Assembly (NCBI GenBank): GCA_028386065.3 | Contig: JAKUCV010007502.1 | Coordinates: 124,001 to 188,000, forward strand | Direction: 5' to 3' | Source of the DNA: Turnera subulata | Taxonomy: Eukaryota > Streptophyta > Magnoliopsida > Malpighiales > Passifloraceae | DNA: 64,000 nucleotides | Shown: positions 32,551 to 47,289 of the stretch, piece after piece | How positions within the stretch are numbered: the first letter of the stretch is position 1 | Layout: the number at the start of each line of letters is the position of its first letter | Made by a program: the position numbers and the translations under genes | The notes under the pieces: model-generated | Told to the model about the DNA's origin: nothing | The model's input: the letters and a program-made list of their open reading frames with translations, nothing else | Database searches by the model: none

Positions 32551-32821
32551 CCTAGTAGAGACCGCTTTGGAAAGAAAGGTCTGAAGTCAACGTCACGTAT
32601 CACTCTCGACACAAGGTGTGAGTGGTGGAGAATCAAGGGGAAAAATAGGAATGGGAGGAGAATTTTCAAAGGGAGGGATAGGGACTCTAAAGAATATTCT
32701 ATTTAAGAAATGGAAGAGAATTTATATTTTAGCAAGCACTCATAATGCAGAGAGAAGGTTGATCAGGTTCAAGCTCTTAACCTAATGAGAATGCTGGTTG
32801 AACCCAACCAATTATATCAAC

Positions 32822-33268
32822 GGGTTAAACACCTTTTATATATCCGGAATTTCACTTTTGTCCCGATCGTATACCCCAGAGTTTTTTTGTCCCTTTTATG
32901 TACCCTGAGTTTCAATTTTTGTCCCTTTTGTGTACCTCGTCAGCCCAAGTGATGACGCGGCCATCTGCTTGGGTCCACTTGACACATGGCACAATGTCAT
33001 TGGTGCCATGTGGGAATTTTTGTGGGACCCACAAACTAGAATGTTTAAGGAATTAGGTGGGACCTACAATTTTATCAATGTAGCGCCAATAGAATTGTGA
33101 CACGTGTCAAGAGGACCCGACCAGATGGCCATGTCATCACTTGGGCTGCCCGAAGTACATAAAAAGGACAAAAATTGAAACTCGGGGTACATAAAAAGGA
33201 CACAAAAACTCTGAGGTATACGATCGGGACGAAAGAGAAACTCCGGGTATATAAATGGTGCTTAACCC
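32822..33268. mobile_element. MULE-type fold-back element with perfect 10-bp target duplication
   Basis: Identical flanks TTATATCAAC at 32812-32821 and 33269-33278. The 447-bp element is mostly two inverted arms (about 190 bp each) starting GGGTTAAACACC / GGGTTAAGCACC and containing CAATTTTTGTCCC and GACACGTGTCA-like text. It is non-coding. Target-site length fits the Mutator group. Confidence 0.9.
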
Positions 33269-33417
33269 TTATATCAACCTTATTGGTCTTAATTTTCTAA
33301 TTTTTAACCTCATATTCTACTAAATAGTGATGGCTGGTAGATCTGTTTGGTCCATGTGTCACCAGCACGAAGAACAAACTTAGGCTTGGGAGAACTATGG
33401 TGAGTATGCTTCAGGGT

Positions 33418-33608
33418 ACTTTGATGCTTAAATCAGCAAAGTGTATGAAACTATGCATACAGATTGACTCTAGAGAGGGAGGTGAGGAGTTGTTGTTGAG
33501 TCTTATCTGTGACTTGAATGTATCATGCCTTACATAGCCAATGTTGGGTGTTAATAAAGTTAAATCCATTTTGAATTAAAGAATTAGGACCAGGTCAATG
33601 GGTTATCC
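33418..33608 (+). repeat. Dispersed LTR-like repeat, copy 1
   Basis: ACTTTGATGCTTAA... through ATAGCCAATGTTGGG to ACCAGGTCAATGGG aligns with 37247-37426. The wording resembles 3' parts of Ty3/gypsy LTRs. The two copies bracket a LINE. Confidence 0.65.
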
Positions 33609-33859
33609 TCACTGACCGGAATTTCTGAGATCTAGGGCCAAAGAGCGGTACTCGCAGTAGCGAACACAAGGGAGGCAGGTGGGTTATTTTGAATATATAT
33701 CTTTGTAATAAATGATATTTATCTTGATGGTAGTTAGAAGTTGTAAGGTGGTCATTTACCTTTTTGGCTCCCCCAAGAGTTATTTCCTGAGTCCGCCATT
33801 GGGTATTTGGCCAACTTTTTTGATGAATACGATACTTTACTGCAAATCAACGAAGAGTA
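33609..33859. other. Spacer, no feature found
   Basis: AT-rich DNA with no frame or repeat that I could support. Confidence 0.5.
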
Positions 33860-36740
33860 CAATCACCACAGGATGCCAACAGGCAATTGGCATACGCTGT
33901 GAAATACATCAAAACACAACAAAGGAAAGGTGTAAGAGGGGAGCCTCAGGCACTTCCCACCACCAATATACAACAGTAACCTATGGAAACATCAATGGTA
34001 TCTAGACAGCCCAACAATTACACAAAAGATAGAGAGCAAGGCACACCACGCCATTGCTTTACACAATCAGCACAAAGAAGAGCATGAGTTGAACAATAGG
34101 GAAATAAGGGTTGCCGAGCCTTAATCAAGGATAAAAATTTCGGTAGCACCACGTCAAACAACCTCTCCCAATCCACCTGGACCTGTTAAAAAATCAACTT
34201 GTTTCGTCCAAGCCAAATGCTCCACACCACCGCAAAGAATATGATCATAAAAGACGACTTCGATGAAGAAGAACCAAATCAAACCAAACCAGTGAGCAAA
34301 GAATTCCTCAATAGACTTAGGGACGCACCCAGACACGCCCCACCAGCGACTAATCCTCATTTAGAAGCACCAAGAGACCCTACAGTGTATAAACAAATGC
34401 TCCCTGCACTCAATCTCTTCTCCACAAAAAGAATATAAAGCCTCCCTGCTACTAATGATGTTCATGTATAATAACGAGGCCCTAGTAGTGATACCAGAGT
34501 GGAAAACCATCCACATGAAGCACTCCACTTTATATGGAACCAAACCCAACCATACACATGGCTTAAAGCTTCCCAAATGCTCTCCATGAAACGTGACTTC
34601 GTATCCAGACTTTACTGAAAAAAGGCCATCCTTGCTAGCATTCCATCTCCATGAATCAATGTCTTCCTCCTTAAGACAAACCTGTTCTACCAAACCCTTC
34701 AAGTCCTCCAATTGTAGAACCTCCCATGAGAACAACTGCCTTCTCCAAAGTGGCTCCCACACCCAAACATCGCCATCGAGCCTAAAAACATCAACGACAA
34801 GGCACGCCGGGTTCCTCGCTATACTAAACAGACGAGGAAACATATCTTTAAGATTCCCACAAGGCAACCAACAATCCAACCAAAATTTACACCTTCTCCC
34901 ATCCCCTACCTTCATCTCAACACATCGATTCAGATTCACACTACCATGGACAATGCCTTCTCCTGCCTGCACGATATGTCGCATAACAACGAAGACCTTT
35001 TGGAATGAAAATCTGGCCATGAACATTCTGAATGTTTACCATAGCAATCCCGCACAATCCGGTACCAGGGTGGAACAAAGGTCACCGGGGATTCAAAGTT
35101 TAGAAACCTCCACATCTATTTAAACAAGAGACTCTGATTCTTAGCAAGAATACATTCTATGCCCATGCCACCATTTTGCTTTGGTTTCGCAATTTTACTC
35201 CAAGCTACCATACATATCCTTTTCTTGTCATTGCCCCCACCCCATAAGAAATTTCGCTGCAAAGACACAATTTTATTGGCAACACCGGAGGGAGTCTTAT
35301 ACAATGAGAGGTAGTAAATCGGCAAGTTGCTAAGGACTGATTTGATTAGTGTAACTCTGCCTCCTAAGGATAAAAATTTGCCCTTCTATGATGCTAGCCT
35401 TTCCTTAATCCTTTTCAGGATTGGCTCCTAAGACTTCACTAATCGCATATTCATGCCAAGAGAAAGACCTAAATAAATGAATGGGAGTTTCTCTACCCGA
35501 CTAAGGAGTACTTCAGCCACTTCGTCAGACCTGGAGGCTGCCACATTAATCTCGATTAAGCTACTTTTATGAAAGTTAATGCATAAACCGGATAATAGTT
35601 CAAAACACCTAAGGCACCCCTTAAGGTTAAGTAAAGATTCTATATCATCAGGTGCAAATAAGAACGTGTCATTGGCAAATTGAAGGATGGAGAATGAGGA
35701 CTGTCAAACTACCAGCTCACGTACCAGACCTTTTTCAACTGCATTCGCCACTATAACCGATAGAGCCTCAGTGACAATGTTGAACAAAAATGGCGCAAGG
35801 GGGTCTCCTTGCTTCAGGCCCCTCGTTGTGACAAAATCCTCTGTAGGGCTGCCATTGATTAACACCGCAAGCCTTGCATCAGCTACACAATTTCATGTCC
35901 ACTCTCTCCACTTTTGGCCAAAACCAATAGAAGTCATCATCTCCAAAAGGAACTCCCAGGATACTGAATCGTATGCTTTTCGGAAGTCAACTTTCCAGAT
36001 AAAAGCTTCCGCTCTTTGCCTTTTAACAATATTGACCACTTCCGTAGCGGTAAACAGGCAATCCAAAATATACCTCCCTTCAATAAAAGCAAATTGTGAC
36101 TCACTGATAATATTCGGCATAACCGTCTTGATTCTCTCGGCCAGAAGCTTGGCTATGATTTTATAGACTCCATGAACTAAGCTGATGGGTTGAAAGTCAT
36201 CAAAGGTCACCGCATCATATTTCTTAGGAATTAAAGTTAGAAATGCCCGGTTCACTCCTTTTGGAATATACCCAGATCGGAAAAATTCATTGACCAAAGC
36301 CATCAAGTCCTCGCCTAGAAGTGGCCAAGCTTTCTTGTAGAAAGCAAAGGTAAACCCATCAGGGTCTGGGGCTTTGTCCCCATCACGATCCCAAACTGCT
36401 GCCTTAACCTCCTCCACCGAAAATGATCTCTTGAGAAATACTGCATGTCCCTCCTTTAGCTTCCTAACACCAATGTTGCCAAGACTAAATCGTAAATTGT
36501 ATGCTGGTTGGAACAATTTGGAGAAAAATACTTTAGCCTCTCTTTTCACATCATCCGGGTCTGAAAAAATGAAGTGGGATAGCGGAGGTGCTTTCGGTAA
36601 ACTGATGCATGAGCTGAGGCTCCCATGTCTTGCCGACCCTCTGAAAAAGTCAGGGTGTCCCATTGTATTCCTTCTTCCACTGTTGCAAGTTGCCACATGG
36701 AAGAATTTGGTATTCCTTCCCCAGCCTTAGTTTCGATGCT
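33860..36740 (-). pseudogene. L1-type LINE ORF2 relic (reverse transcriptase and C-terminal region)
   Basis: Minus-strand translation from 36690 down gives the RT in order: DKAPDPDGFTFAFYKKAWPL, FLTLIPKK, PISLVHGVYKIIAKLLAERI, SQFAFIEGRYILD, WKVDFRKAYDSVSWEFLLEM, RGLKQGDPLAPFLFN and FANDTFLF (the catalytic box; usual form FADD). Then come LGGRVTLIKSVLSNLPIYY and MGIECILAKNQSLLFK. Residues from 34900-34200 give the C-terminal WRWNASKDGLFSVKSGYE and zinc-knuckle-like CREHLFIHC. Stops at 35893, about 35700, 35430 and 35110 and the Asp-to-Asn change show it is dead. The endonuclease domain is missing. Confidence 0.92.
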
Positions 36741-37079
36741 TGCGATTAATGAGCTTGTTTTTCCTGGCCATGCTTGCGAATAAGAGTTGGCGGACTCGGT
36801 CCAACCAATGCTCCATACTGTGTGCAGGAGTGAAACATTGCACAAGAGAAGCCAAGATTGTCATGTCCATATTTAGAAAACCGGAGAGACAATACGTGAG
36901 GCTCAAGTGAGTTCCACACGCGAGACTAGGACACTACTCTGTAACCCAAAACCTCAAGGCATTGAGTATATGGGTCCACTATACTTATATGTTACTCACT
37001 TGGCCTCTTTCTTTCCGATGTGGGAATCAGGGATACACCACTTACACTTATTTTCCAACAGGTTGCTCGTTCGAGCTCT

Positions 37080-37200
37080 AAGCAATTAAGAAGCACGGAG
37101 GATGTCAACTTCTTGTACAGTGTCTTTCCGATCATGGTATACCTTACAGTGTGGTACATGAGCTTTCTTGCCGCATCTTTGTCTTCGGACAACACTCCAC
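37080..37200 (-). pseudogene. Ty3/gypsy integrase N-terminal fragment
   Basis: Minus strand reads LSEDKDAARKLMYHTVRYTM and IGKTLYKK. This is like the stretch before the H2C2 zinc-binding domain in plant gypsy integrases. Only about 40 residues remain. Just left of it (36890-37060) is LTR-like text with TTTCCGATGTGGGA. Confidence 0.6.
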
Positions 37201-37246
37201 AGAAAGTTTCTAATTGGGATCGTCCGGTTGTCCCCTACCCCAACGC

Positions 37247-37426
37247 ACTTTGATGTTTAAGTTAGCAAAGTACATGAAAACGATACGTATATAATTAACT
37301 CAAGAGAGTGACTGTGACTTGTATGAATCAGGCCTTATAGCCAATGTTGGGCTATTAACGAGGATTTGTTTGGATGTCAAATCCTAAATTAAATTAAAAA
37401 TTTACGACCAGGTCAATGGGATATCC
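37247..37426 (+). repeat. Dispersed LTR-like repeat, copy 2
   Basis: Partner of 33418-33608. Similarity starts at ACTTTGATG and ends at ACCAGGTCAATGGG, with several indels between. Confidence 0.65.
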
Positions 37427-37791
37427 CTGATGGTTGTTTCGTTTCATGCAATTCGGCGGTGTCGTTAATTCGGCTTCCCCTTCTTTAACCAAATAAGAGA
37501 AAAAGATTAATCCCCATCCCCTTTCGTAACCTGTCTAAATAGGAAACAAGAAGAGTTTTTTTGTCCTGCCCGCTCCGATCCCCCTCCCTTCTATTTCTCA
37601 TCCTTTAAATTCCCCTCGGCTCCCTTCCCACCAAAATTTTCAAACCGAGCAAAATTAACAATGGATAGAAATTGTTTTCTTTCAAACAAAAGAAAATGTG
37701 TTACGCCAAAGGAAATCTAGTAGTATTAAGATTGATAGCGTCAACCCAATTAGGGATCTAGTACAGGATGAACCTATCCGCCACTACCACC

Positions 37792-41010
<3,219 letters not shown>

Positions 41011-41164
41011 ATTGGTTGTGAATGCATCTTTTAGGATGTAAAAAAAAAATTATTTTGTCCTAAACTAGTATAATGTTTAAATGAAGTCTACTTTTATCAA
41101 GGGCAAAACATTATAGATGGCACTCTTAGCAAGTGAGACTGTTCACTCCTTGAGAAAGGCAAAG

Positions 41165-41385
41165 GTCTAGGCGATAGTATGGAAGCCTGATTTTAGAATG
41201 GCCTAGGACTCTGTAGACTGGTACTATTTAATGAAGGTGATGGCAGTGGTGGGTTTCAAATTGGAGTGGAGGCAATTGACAATGCAGTGTTTATTTTTCC
41301 CTTCTTTTAGCAATTTTGGTCAATGGTTCTCCAACTCAAGAATTCATGATGGGAGGGGCGATCCCCTCTCCCTTTAATAGATTCT
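41165..41385 (+). pseudogene. LINE reverse transcriptase fragment, left half
   Basis: Plus-strand translation gives a LMKVMAVVGFKLEWR type region, then FSNSRIHDGRGDPLSPF, the RT segment that ends in GDPLSPFLF. Homology resumes at about 42080, so the segment between is an insertion. Confidence 0.7.
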
Positions 41386-41489
41386 TTTATTAAAATAATA
41401 GAACGCTATTACAAAGCGTCATTAGGTTAGGTCTATGACATTGTTCAAAAGGCAAAGAAATATCACTGTATGTTGGAACACATGGTTTG

Positions 41490-42075
41490 CAGAAAACACT
41501 AAGTCAACGTAGGTTAGCTAAACTTCCTATGAACACCTCTCCACTGTTTAAGCGATTCAACAGACGCCAATATATTGCTGCAATTGTACAAGAACATGTG
41601 CTTGGCAAAGTCCAGAAGTACATAGCCATTGAGACAAGAAGTAGACTGGTAAGGAAGAGAGAACTGATTTGATTAGCTAGGAGCACTCGACCAGCCATTG
41701 AGAGAAATCTCGTTTTCCATACGCTCAATTTCTTTTGGAATTTTTCGATCACAGGCACCTAGTTAGAATATTTCTTCATGTTTGCGCTGAGTGGGAGGCC
41801 AAGGTATCTGAAAGGGAGCTTCTCGACCTTGCATAGCAGCTAATCTGCCAGGAATTTTGTTCACTCATTGCTGGTACTTATCCATACTATCCCGCTTTTA
41901 GAAAAATTGATACCAAGTCTTAAAAGCATATCGAAGCATCTTAATACTCTTTTCAGGTTCAAAAGGGAGGTTTTCTCAGCTTTGGCGATTATTAATGTGT
42001 CATCCGCAAATTAGATTATGTTTGCAGGGATGTTGTGGATACGCATGTCATCTACCAGGCCTTTATCAACTGCAC
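41490..42075 (-). pseudogene. Second LINE RT fragment, opposite strand, inside the first
   Basis: Minus-strand reading from 42020 gives FADDTLIIAKAE, then LLNLKRVLRCFDML, KLPFRYLGLPLSANMK and FLSMAGRVLLANQISSLFL. These are the RT palm catalytic box and the following conserved region of a plant LINE. Several stops interrupt it. It lies between two plus-strand LINE pieces that join logically across it. Confidence 0.82.
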
Positions 42076-42079
42076 CATC

Positions 42080-42930
42080 TCCTTATTTTTGTTTAATTTG
42101 GCAGCGGAAGGTTTACCTAGTATCTTATCTAAAGTTGTTTCCCTTGCAACTGGTCAAAAAGGTTTCCGTGCATGATCGATATTCCACTCTTTATCCTATT
42201 GTGCGCGGATGATACTATCCTCTTCTCATCGGCTGACTCTTCCTCGTTATTGAATCTTAAATGTTGCTTAAGGGTATTTGAAGCGTTCGGCCTAAGTATA
42301 AATTTTTATAAGAATAGTGTGATTGGCAACGATCTTCAGCATAATCAAGTCAAGTGGTGGAGTTGGCTAATATGTTCACATAGTTAGGTGGATCATTTCC
42401 CGTTCAATTACCTTGGATACCCATTTGGTGCTGACATGGGCAGGATTCAGCTTGGAAATGCGTTTTGGATTAACTTTCCAATTAGCTAAAGGCATGGAAG
42501 GACAAACATCTTTCAATTGGGAAGAGAGTGACCCTCATCAAGTCAGTATTGAATGACCTTCCTATTTACTTAATATTGCTTTTTCGAATTCCAGTGGCAA
42601 TCGCTAAGAAGATCGTTCCTGTAGCTAAAATTTTTTTTGGAACGGATTGGAGGACTCTAGGAAGGATTGTTTGATGGCATGGAAAAACATTTCCTCACCA
42701 AAGAAGTGCAGAGGTATGGGTATTGTTGATATATATGTTATGAATCAGTGTTTGCTTTATAAATGGTTGTGGGGTTTTCCGCACAGGGGGATAAAGCTTG
42801 GAAGGTTCTCGTCAGAAGCAAATGTTGCTAGCATTTGTCTGACATTAACCCAAAGTTTAATTTTATTTAGTGCACAAGCTTCAGATTTCCACACACATAA
42901 CCTCATAAGTAAATTTTATTTTCAAGCCAA
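42080..42930 (+). pseudogene. LINE reverse transcriptase fragment, right half
   Basis: Continues the 41165-41385 LINE: LFNLAAEGLPSILSKV, CADDTILFSSADSSSLLNLK, FEAFGLSINFYKN, NYLGYPFGADM and, from 42650, WKNISSPKKCRGMGIVDI. Frameshifts and stops are frequent. It ends where the duplicated exon-7 segment begins at 42945. Confidence 0.82.
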
Positions 42931-42944
42931 TACGGGTTATCACA

Positions 42945-43355
42945 GGCTCCCGTTATACCAATTCACTTTGCTGTGTCTTATCCAATCATTTAGAAATTTT
43001 TAAGATGAGGAAAATACATAAACCTATTCCTTTGAAAGCCAGATAAATATTGACTCATAAGTCTTGTTCCACTCTAATTTCTGGCAATTTTATGACGTAT
43101 GAAGCAGGGAACTTTGGATGGAAAGAAGGTTGGAGTTGGATTTAGTTGATGATATCTTGGGGAATCTACATTCATATAGGTCTTATGTGACTGCCAAGCC
43201 TACCCCATGACATGTCCATTGTTGTTTTAATGTTGGAAAGCACGCCAGATATTGTTGCCTCAAATGGGGAGGTTCCTGTCCTTTTTGTGGACAGCAAGTC
43301 TGCTTGGAAACGAGTCTCAATGCGAAGACTTGTCAAAGTTTAGCTCGAAGTCGTT
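42945..43355 (+). repeat. Copy B of the duplicated segment holding a kinase exon-7 relic
   Basis: Partner of 32151-32550, with the same order of flank, exon-7 remnant and AGACTTGTCAAAGTTTAGC tail. Confidence 0.8.
43107..43265 (+). pseudogene. Degenerate exon 7 of an S-domain receptor kinase (relic B)
   Basis: GGAACTTTGGATGGAAAG, GATTTAGTTGATGATATC, TTCATATAGGTCTTATGTG, then CATGTCCATTGTTG and GATATTGTTGCCTCAA follow exon 7 with deletions and frame loss. It shares lesions with relic A (the GGGGAATCT deletion and the collapsed QNLP region). The decay therefore began before the tandem duplication. Confidence 0.85.
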
Positions 43356-43505
43356 ACTCGTGCTGAAGGCTTGGGAAAAAAACACAGATGAAGTAGTCCA
43401 GAGTCTCGAGTCTCGACACAATGGAAAGTGAATGGTGAAGAAGAAAGGGCAGAGATGGAAAAGGGAGGAAAATAAACACAAGTGAAGTAGTCCTAATAAA
43501 TTTTT

Positions 43506-44073
43506 GGCTAAATTTCAATTCACTAACCTTAACTTTAGTTAAATACCACTTTGGCAAAGTAACTTTTTGGTGTAACAAATTAGTAAATTAACTTTCTAAA
43601 ACTAACAAATCAGTAATTCTGTTATAACACCGTTAACATCAACCCCTAGAATCAACGTTTGTGCGTCTATTTAGACTTGATTTTCTTTTTTGTTTCCATG
43701 CTTTTTCACATTTTTTTCTTCTATTTCTTTTAAATTATTTTTTTAAAAAAAATCCCTAATTAGACGATGTCGTGACGCTGTGGGGTACTAATCAAATCAA
43801 AAACAACAAAGCCACACCCCTCCCTATACAAGAAAAAAAAATTGTAAGTAGGATATTGATGTAGAAAATAATTATAAAAAAATAATTTTATACAAATTTT
43901 TAAAAATTGTGTCGAAACAGGCGTTGATTCTAAGAGCGGGTGTTAAAGGTGTTACAACAGAGTTACTAATTTGTTACTTTTAGAAAGTTAAGTTACTAAT
44001 TTGTTATACCAAAAAGTTAAATTGCCAAAGTGATATTGAGCTAAAGTTAAAGTTAGTGAATTGAAATTTTGCC
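43506..44073. mobile_element. MULE-type fold-back element with perfect 9-bp target duplication
   Basis: Identical flanks TAAATTTTT at 43497-43505 and 44074-44082. Inverted arms of about 160 bp begin GGCTAAATTTCAATTCACT / GGCAAAATTTCAATTCACT. Non-coding 568-bp element. Confidence 0.9.
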
Positions 44074-44082
44074 TAAATTTTT

Positions 44083-44342
44083 TTTTCCTTGTTTTTACTA
44101 TTTTATTGCTTTTTGCTTTTACCTTCCTCGTGCTTTTTGCTTTTTGTTTCACCCAACGGTAATTTCCCTTCCCCTCTTTTAACCAAACAAGAAAAAATGA
44201 TTAATCTCCATTCGTCTTCCTTCTGATATAAGATCTTAAGATCTTGTCGCGCACATAGTGTTGTGCACCTGAAGGGAAATTTTCTTTATGCCCTCAATTA
44301 TTCTTCAATTTCAATATTGCGCTCAACATATCAAAATATAGG
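44083..44342 (+). other. Displaced upstream region of receptor-kinase copy 3
   Basis: 44140-44220 (CTTTTAACCAAACAAG, GATTAATCTCCAT) resembles 37465-37530 upstream of copy 2. It appears to be the distal promoter region of copy 3, now separated from it by the copia element and a MULE. Confidence 0.55.
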
Positions 44343-44556
44343 TGTTATGAATAACGTAGTGGATGTCATTGGTGTACTATTACACCGACCACCTTATTCC
44401 TCTACATCTATATATTGTACACATTTCTGGTTTGGGTATATGAATAAAAAAAATTGGAGCCGAGCTCCTCTTCTCCTCTTCCTGCCTCATCTCCTTCTCT
44501 CCAAACTTCATCTTCTTCCTCTACAAATTCTCAGTAAACACAGATTATTTATAACA
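44343..44556 (+). repeat. copia 5' LTR
   Basis: Starts TGTTATGAATAACG and ends ATTTATAACA. It contains a TATA-like CTATATATTG and an AATAAA motif. Only a handful of mismatches to the 3' LTR. Confidence 0.93.
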
Positions 44557-44570
44557 CGTTATCAGCACGA
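44557..44570 (+). other. Primer-binding region of the copia element
   Basis: CGTTATCAGCACGA follows directly on the 5' LTR; the complementary tRNA was not identified with confidence. Confidence 0.5.
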
Positions 44571-44689
44571 TGAGCCTCTACCCACATCATCGTTCCTGCA
44601 ACCAGAGCAGAAGAAGAAAAATACAAAAAAAAAATAAAAGGAAACTGAAAAAAAAAGGGAAAGCACAGTGCATCACCTTCCTCCCGCCC

Positions 44690-45160
44690 CTGCCACTATT
44701 CACTCATAAGAGTTCCGAGCGCCTCTCGTGACACCGCCGCCACCAGAACCACCGTCGCGCCGTCGCCTTCACCACGCCGCCATCCCCCACGGTTTCCACT
44801 ACCTGACGCGCCGGCAGGAGGAATTAACCCGACGGCTGTTCCGTCGGATCCGCCCCTTCCCACGCCTGTTCCTGCCCAGCAACGCCGCACCACCGCCGTT
44901 CTATGCCGTCCCAGCCTCTTGTCGTGCTCGCGTCATCGTCCAGTGCAACATCGTCGCTCGCCGCCTCGCGCCGTCACCGCTGCAGGTGAGCACCCCCCAC
45001 GGGTTAAAGACGACCCGGACGGGCCGTGGTCCTGGTCGGGTTTGCCTGGCTGGCTTGGCTGGGCTGAAGGTTCCTGGGCCTGGGTTGCACTGTTCAAAAC
45101 TTTGGGCTGTTACTGTTTCGGGCCTGGGTTGTACTATTCAAGGCCATGTCCGAAAATTAA
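44690..45160 (+). other. GC-rich leader segment of the copia element
   Basis: A sharply GC-rich block (CCGCCGCCACC, GTCGCGCCGTCGCC, then GGGCCTGGGTTG repeats) with frames open on both strands (148 and 65 codons). No homology is recognised. The composition is unlike the rest of the element and could reflect captured host DNA. Confidence 0.45.
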
Positions 45161-45380
45161 AAAAAGGGGAATAAATAATAAACTGGAATATATATTTTTA
45201 GGAAAAATATAATGTGGGAAATAATAATTACTATCATGGAAATAATTTTGAAAAGAATATTATCAAAGTATATACCGGAATGATAATCGGGTATAAGTAT
45301 AATATATATTATATATTACTACTGAAAGATTTATCGAGTAAGCATACCCTCTATTATTATGCTTTACTTAGTATTCAATA

Positions 45381-45488
45381 TTGGCCAGCTAAGCCGCCTT
45401 ATCTATTTGTTGGCCGGCTAAGCCGCCTTATCTCTTTGTTGGCCGACAAAGCCGCCTTGTTTCATTTGTTGGCTGGCTAAGTCACCTT
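45381..45488 (+). repeat. 29-30-bp tandem minisatellite (3.7 units)
   Basis: Units begin TTGGCC(A/G)GCTAAGCCGCC and end ATTTG or CTTTG. The third unit has one extra base and the fourth is partial. Located in the copia leader. Confidence 0.9.
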
Positions 45489-45739
45489 CTATCGAGTAAG
45501 CATATTTTTTTAATTTTTTTTATTTAAATTACGATTGGGCTATTAAAAGGCCCATTGCATTTAATTTCTCGCTTTAATTTCATTTACGTTTTGCTTGGGC
45601 TCGTACAAGGCCCATCATATTTATCTTTCGGTTATTTATTTTTAATTAGGGTAATTAATAAAAGGCCCATGTTTATTTATTTTAATTAATTCTTTTACTT
45701 ATTTAATTGTTTGGAATCATGTTATTTGAATTCGAGGAC

Positions 45740-46050
45740 CAAGAAATTTCCGGAAGAAATTAGTCATGGGCGCTGAAATGCATTTAAACGCTAATAGTCT
45801 GGAAGACATAATAAAAGGAGGAAATAAAGCAAAGACCGGAAGTCTTATTGCTAAAAGATCCTGCTGATCTTTAAATTAAAAGGAAATTGATGAAAAATAT
45901 GACCACCAGAAGTTGGGCATCATATGACCACCAGAAGATGGATATTCTCCCGAAATTTTATTGCATGAGTTTGCACCTGAAGTTGCAAGTTTTTAAATTT
46001 ATATAATGCAGTTATATTTCGAATGAATTCTCAGATTATATTGTGTGTAG
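45740..46050 (+). pseudogene. copia gag relic
   Basis: Across frames: MGAEMHLNANSLEDIIKGGN, then KYDHQK-like text and SPEILLHEFAPEVASF. This matches the order of UBN2-type gag in plant copia elements (the ALDAEMHLxANGL and ERYDHQK regions). Stops and frameshifts are frequent. Confidence 0.65.
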
Positions 46051-46659
46051 AGAATAAATTATTGATGTTGATACAAAAAGAAAAGAAATTATTTTATGTA
46101 TCATATGTGCTCCTGCAGTAGCAATATGGTCAAAGAGAGTTCACAGAATATTCAATCCTATGCCTTATTATGGCAGAATGGAGTGACTAACTATAAAGAA
46201 AAACTATTATGAAACTTGTCCAATTAGTTCTGTTCCATTCCCTGAAGTGAATGTGACTGTATGTAATAATTTTGGACATGGTTATGAACATGAAATTGGT
46301 CACAAACAGACCATATAACAAGGCATCGTGTAAATGGTTATCAATCTAATATTGATGAAATCATCTATTGATGACCATGATGCTTGGATATAATTCTTAT
46401 CTTGCTTACCCTGAAGGTGACAAGTTAATTTATATTGAATGATTTTATTTTTAGCTTTTATTATTATTTGTTATATTTATTACATTGTATTTACTTTACC
46501 GCATATTGTAACTGCTTAATGTTCCATATGAACGTAATACTGTTATTTCTAAAATTATGACTCGGGCATATGTCCTGAAGACAATGTGATGACTTATTCT
46601 TTATCTAATAAAATGGAAATCATACATATGTCATATACGACAGTATAATCTCAAAATGA

Positions 46660-46693
46660 GAAAAAGATGCTCTAGAAGAGCACAAGTTTTCCA

Positions 46694-46786
<93 letters not shown>

Positions 46787-47000
46787 CGCTCCGGAAGAGC
46801 ATAACTTTCAATATACTCTAGAAAAGTATATATTAAGCTCCGGAAGAGCACAAGTTTTACTATGCTCTTGAAGAGCAAATATTTAAGCTCTTGAAGAGCA
46901 CAAATTTTTTTATAGAATAACATACGCCGAAAGAGTAAAATATTTATGTTCTGGAAGAGCTTGAATTTTATTATTATACTCCTAAAGAGTAAAAAAAATT
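46660..47000 (+). repeat. Micro-hairpin array (GCTCNNGAAGAGC units)
   Basis: Short imperfect palindromes recur every 30-40 bp: GCTCTAGAAGAGC, GCTCCGGAAGAGC (twice), GCTCTTGAAGAGC (twice) and decayed forms. They are often followed by ACAAGTTTT or ACAAATTTT. The array is split by the (TA)n tract. Confidence 0.85.
46697..46783 (+). repeat. (TA)n microsatellite
   Basis: About 43 uninterrupted TA units within the copia interior. Confidence 0.98.
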
Positions 47001-47289
47001 CACCTACCCAAAATGCAACAACATTCAAGGGGGGAGTTATTAAACGTGGAAAATTGTATGTGAATGCTGTTGCACATACCTATAATATATGTACCCCTAC
47101 AACAGATGAATAAACTGTGAAAAATGAGTTCTGCTCTCTTATTTTTCGAGCAAATAGTGTATTGAGATGAGATGCTGAATATCTCTATACTAAAAAGGCT
47201 ATTGCCATAGCTAACAAGCAAGCTGTGGAAAGTTTACCAGCATTTTTTTTTAGATTATGCTACATAAATATTCGAGTAATTAAAGCTTA

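Noticed and set aside
43354..43578. 74-codon minus-strand frame
   Set aside because: Overlaps the flank of the exon-7 relic and a MULE arm; no homology.
46620..47028. Ile/Tyr-repeat frames
   Set aside because: They are translations of the (TA)n tract.
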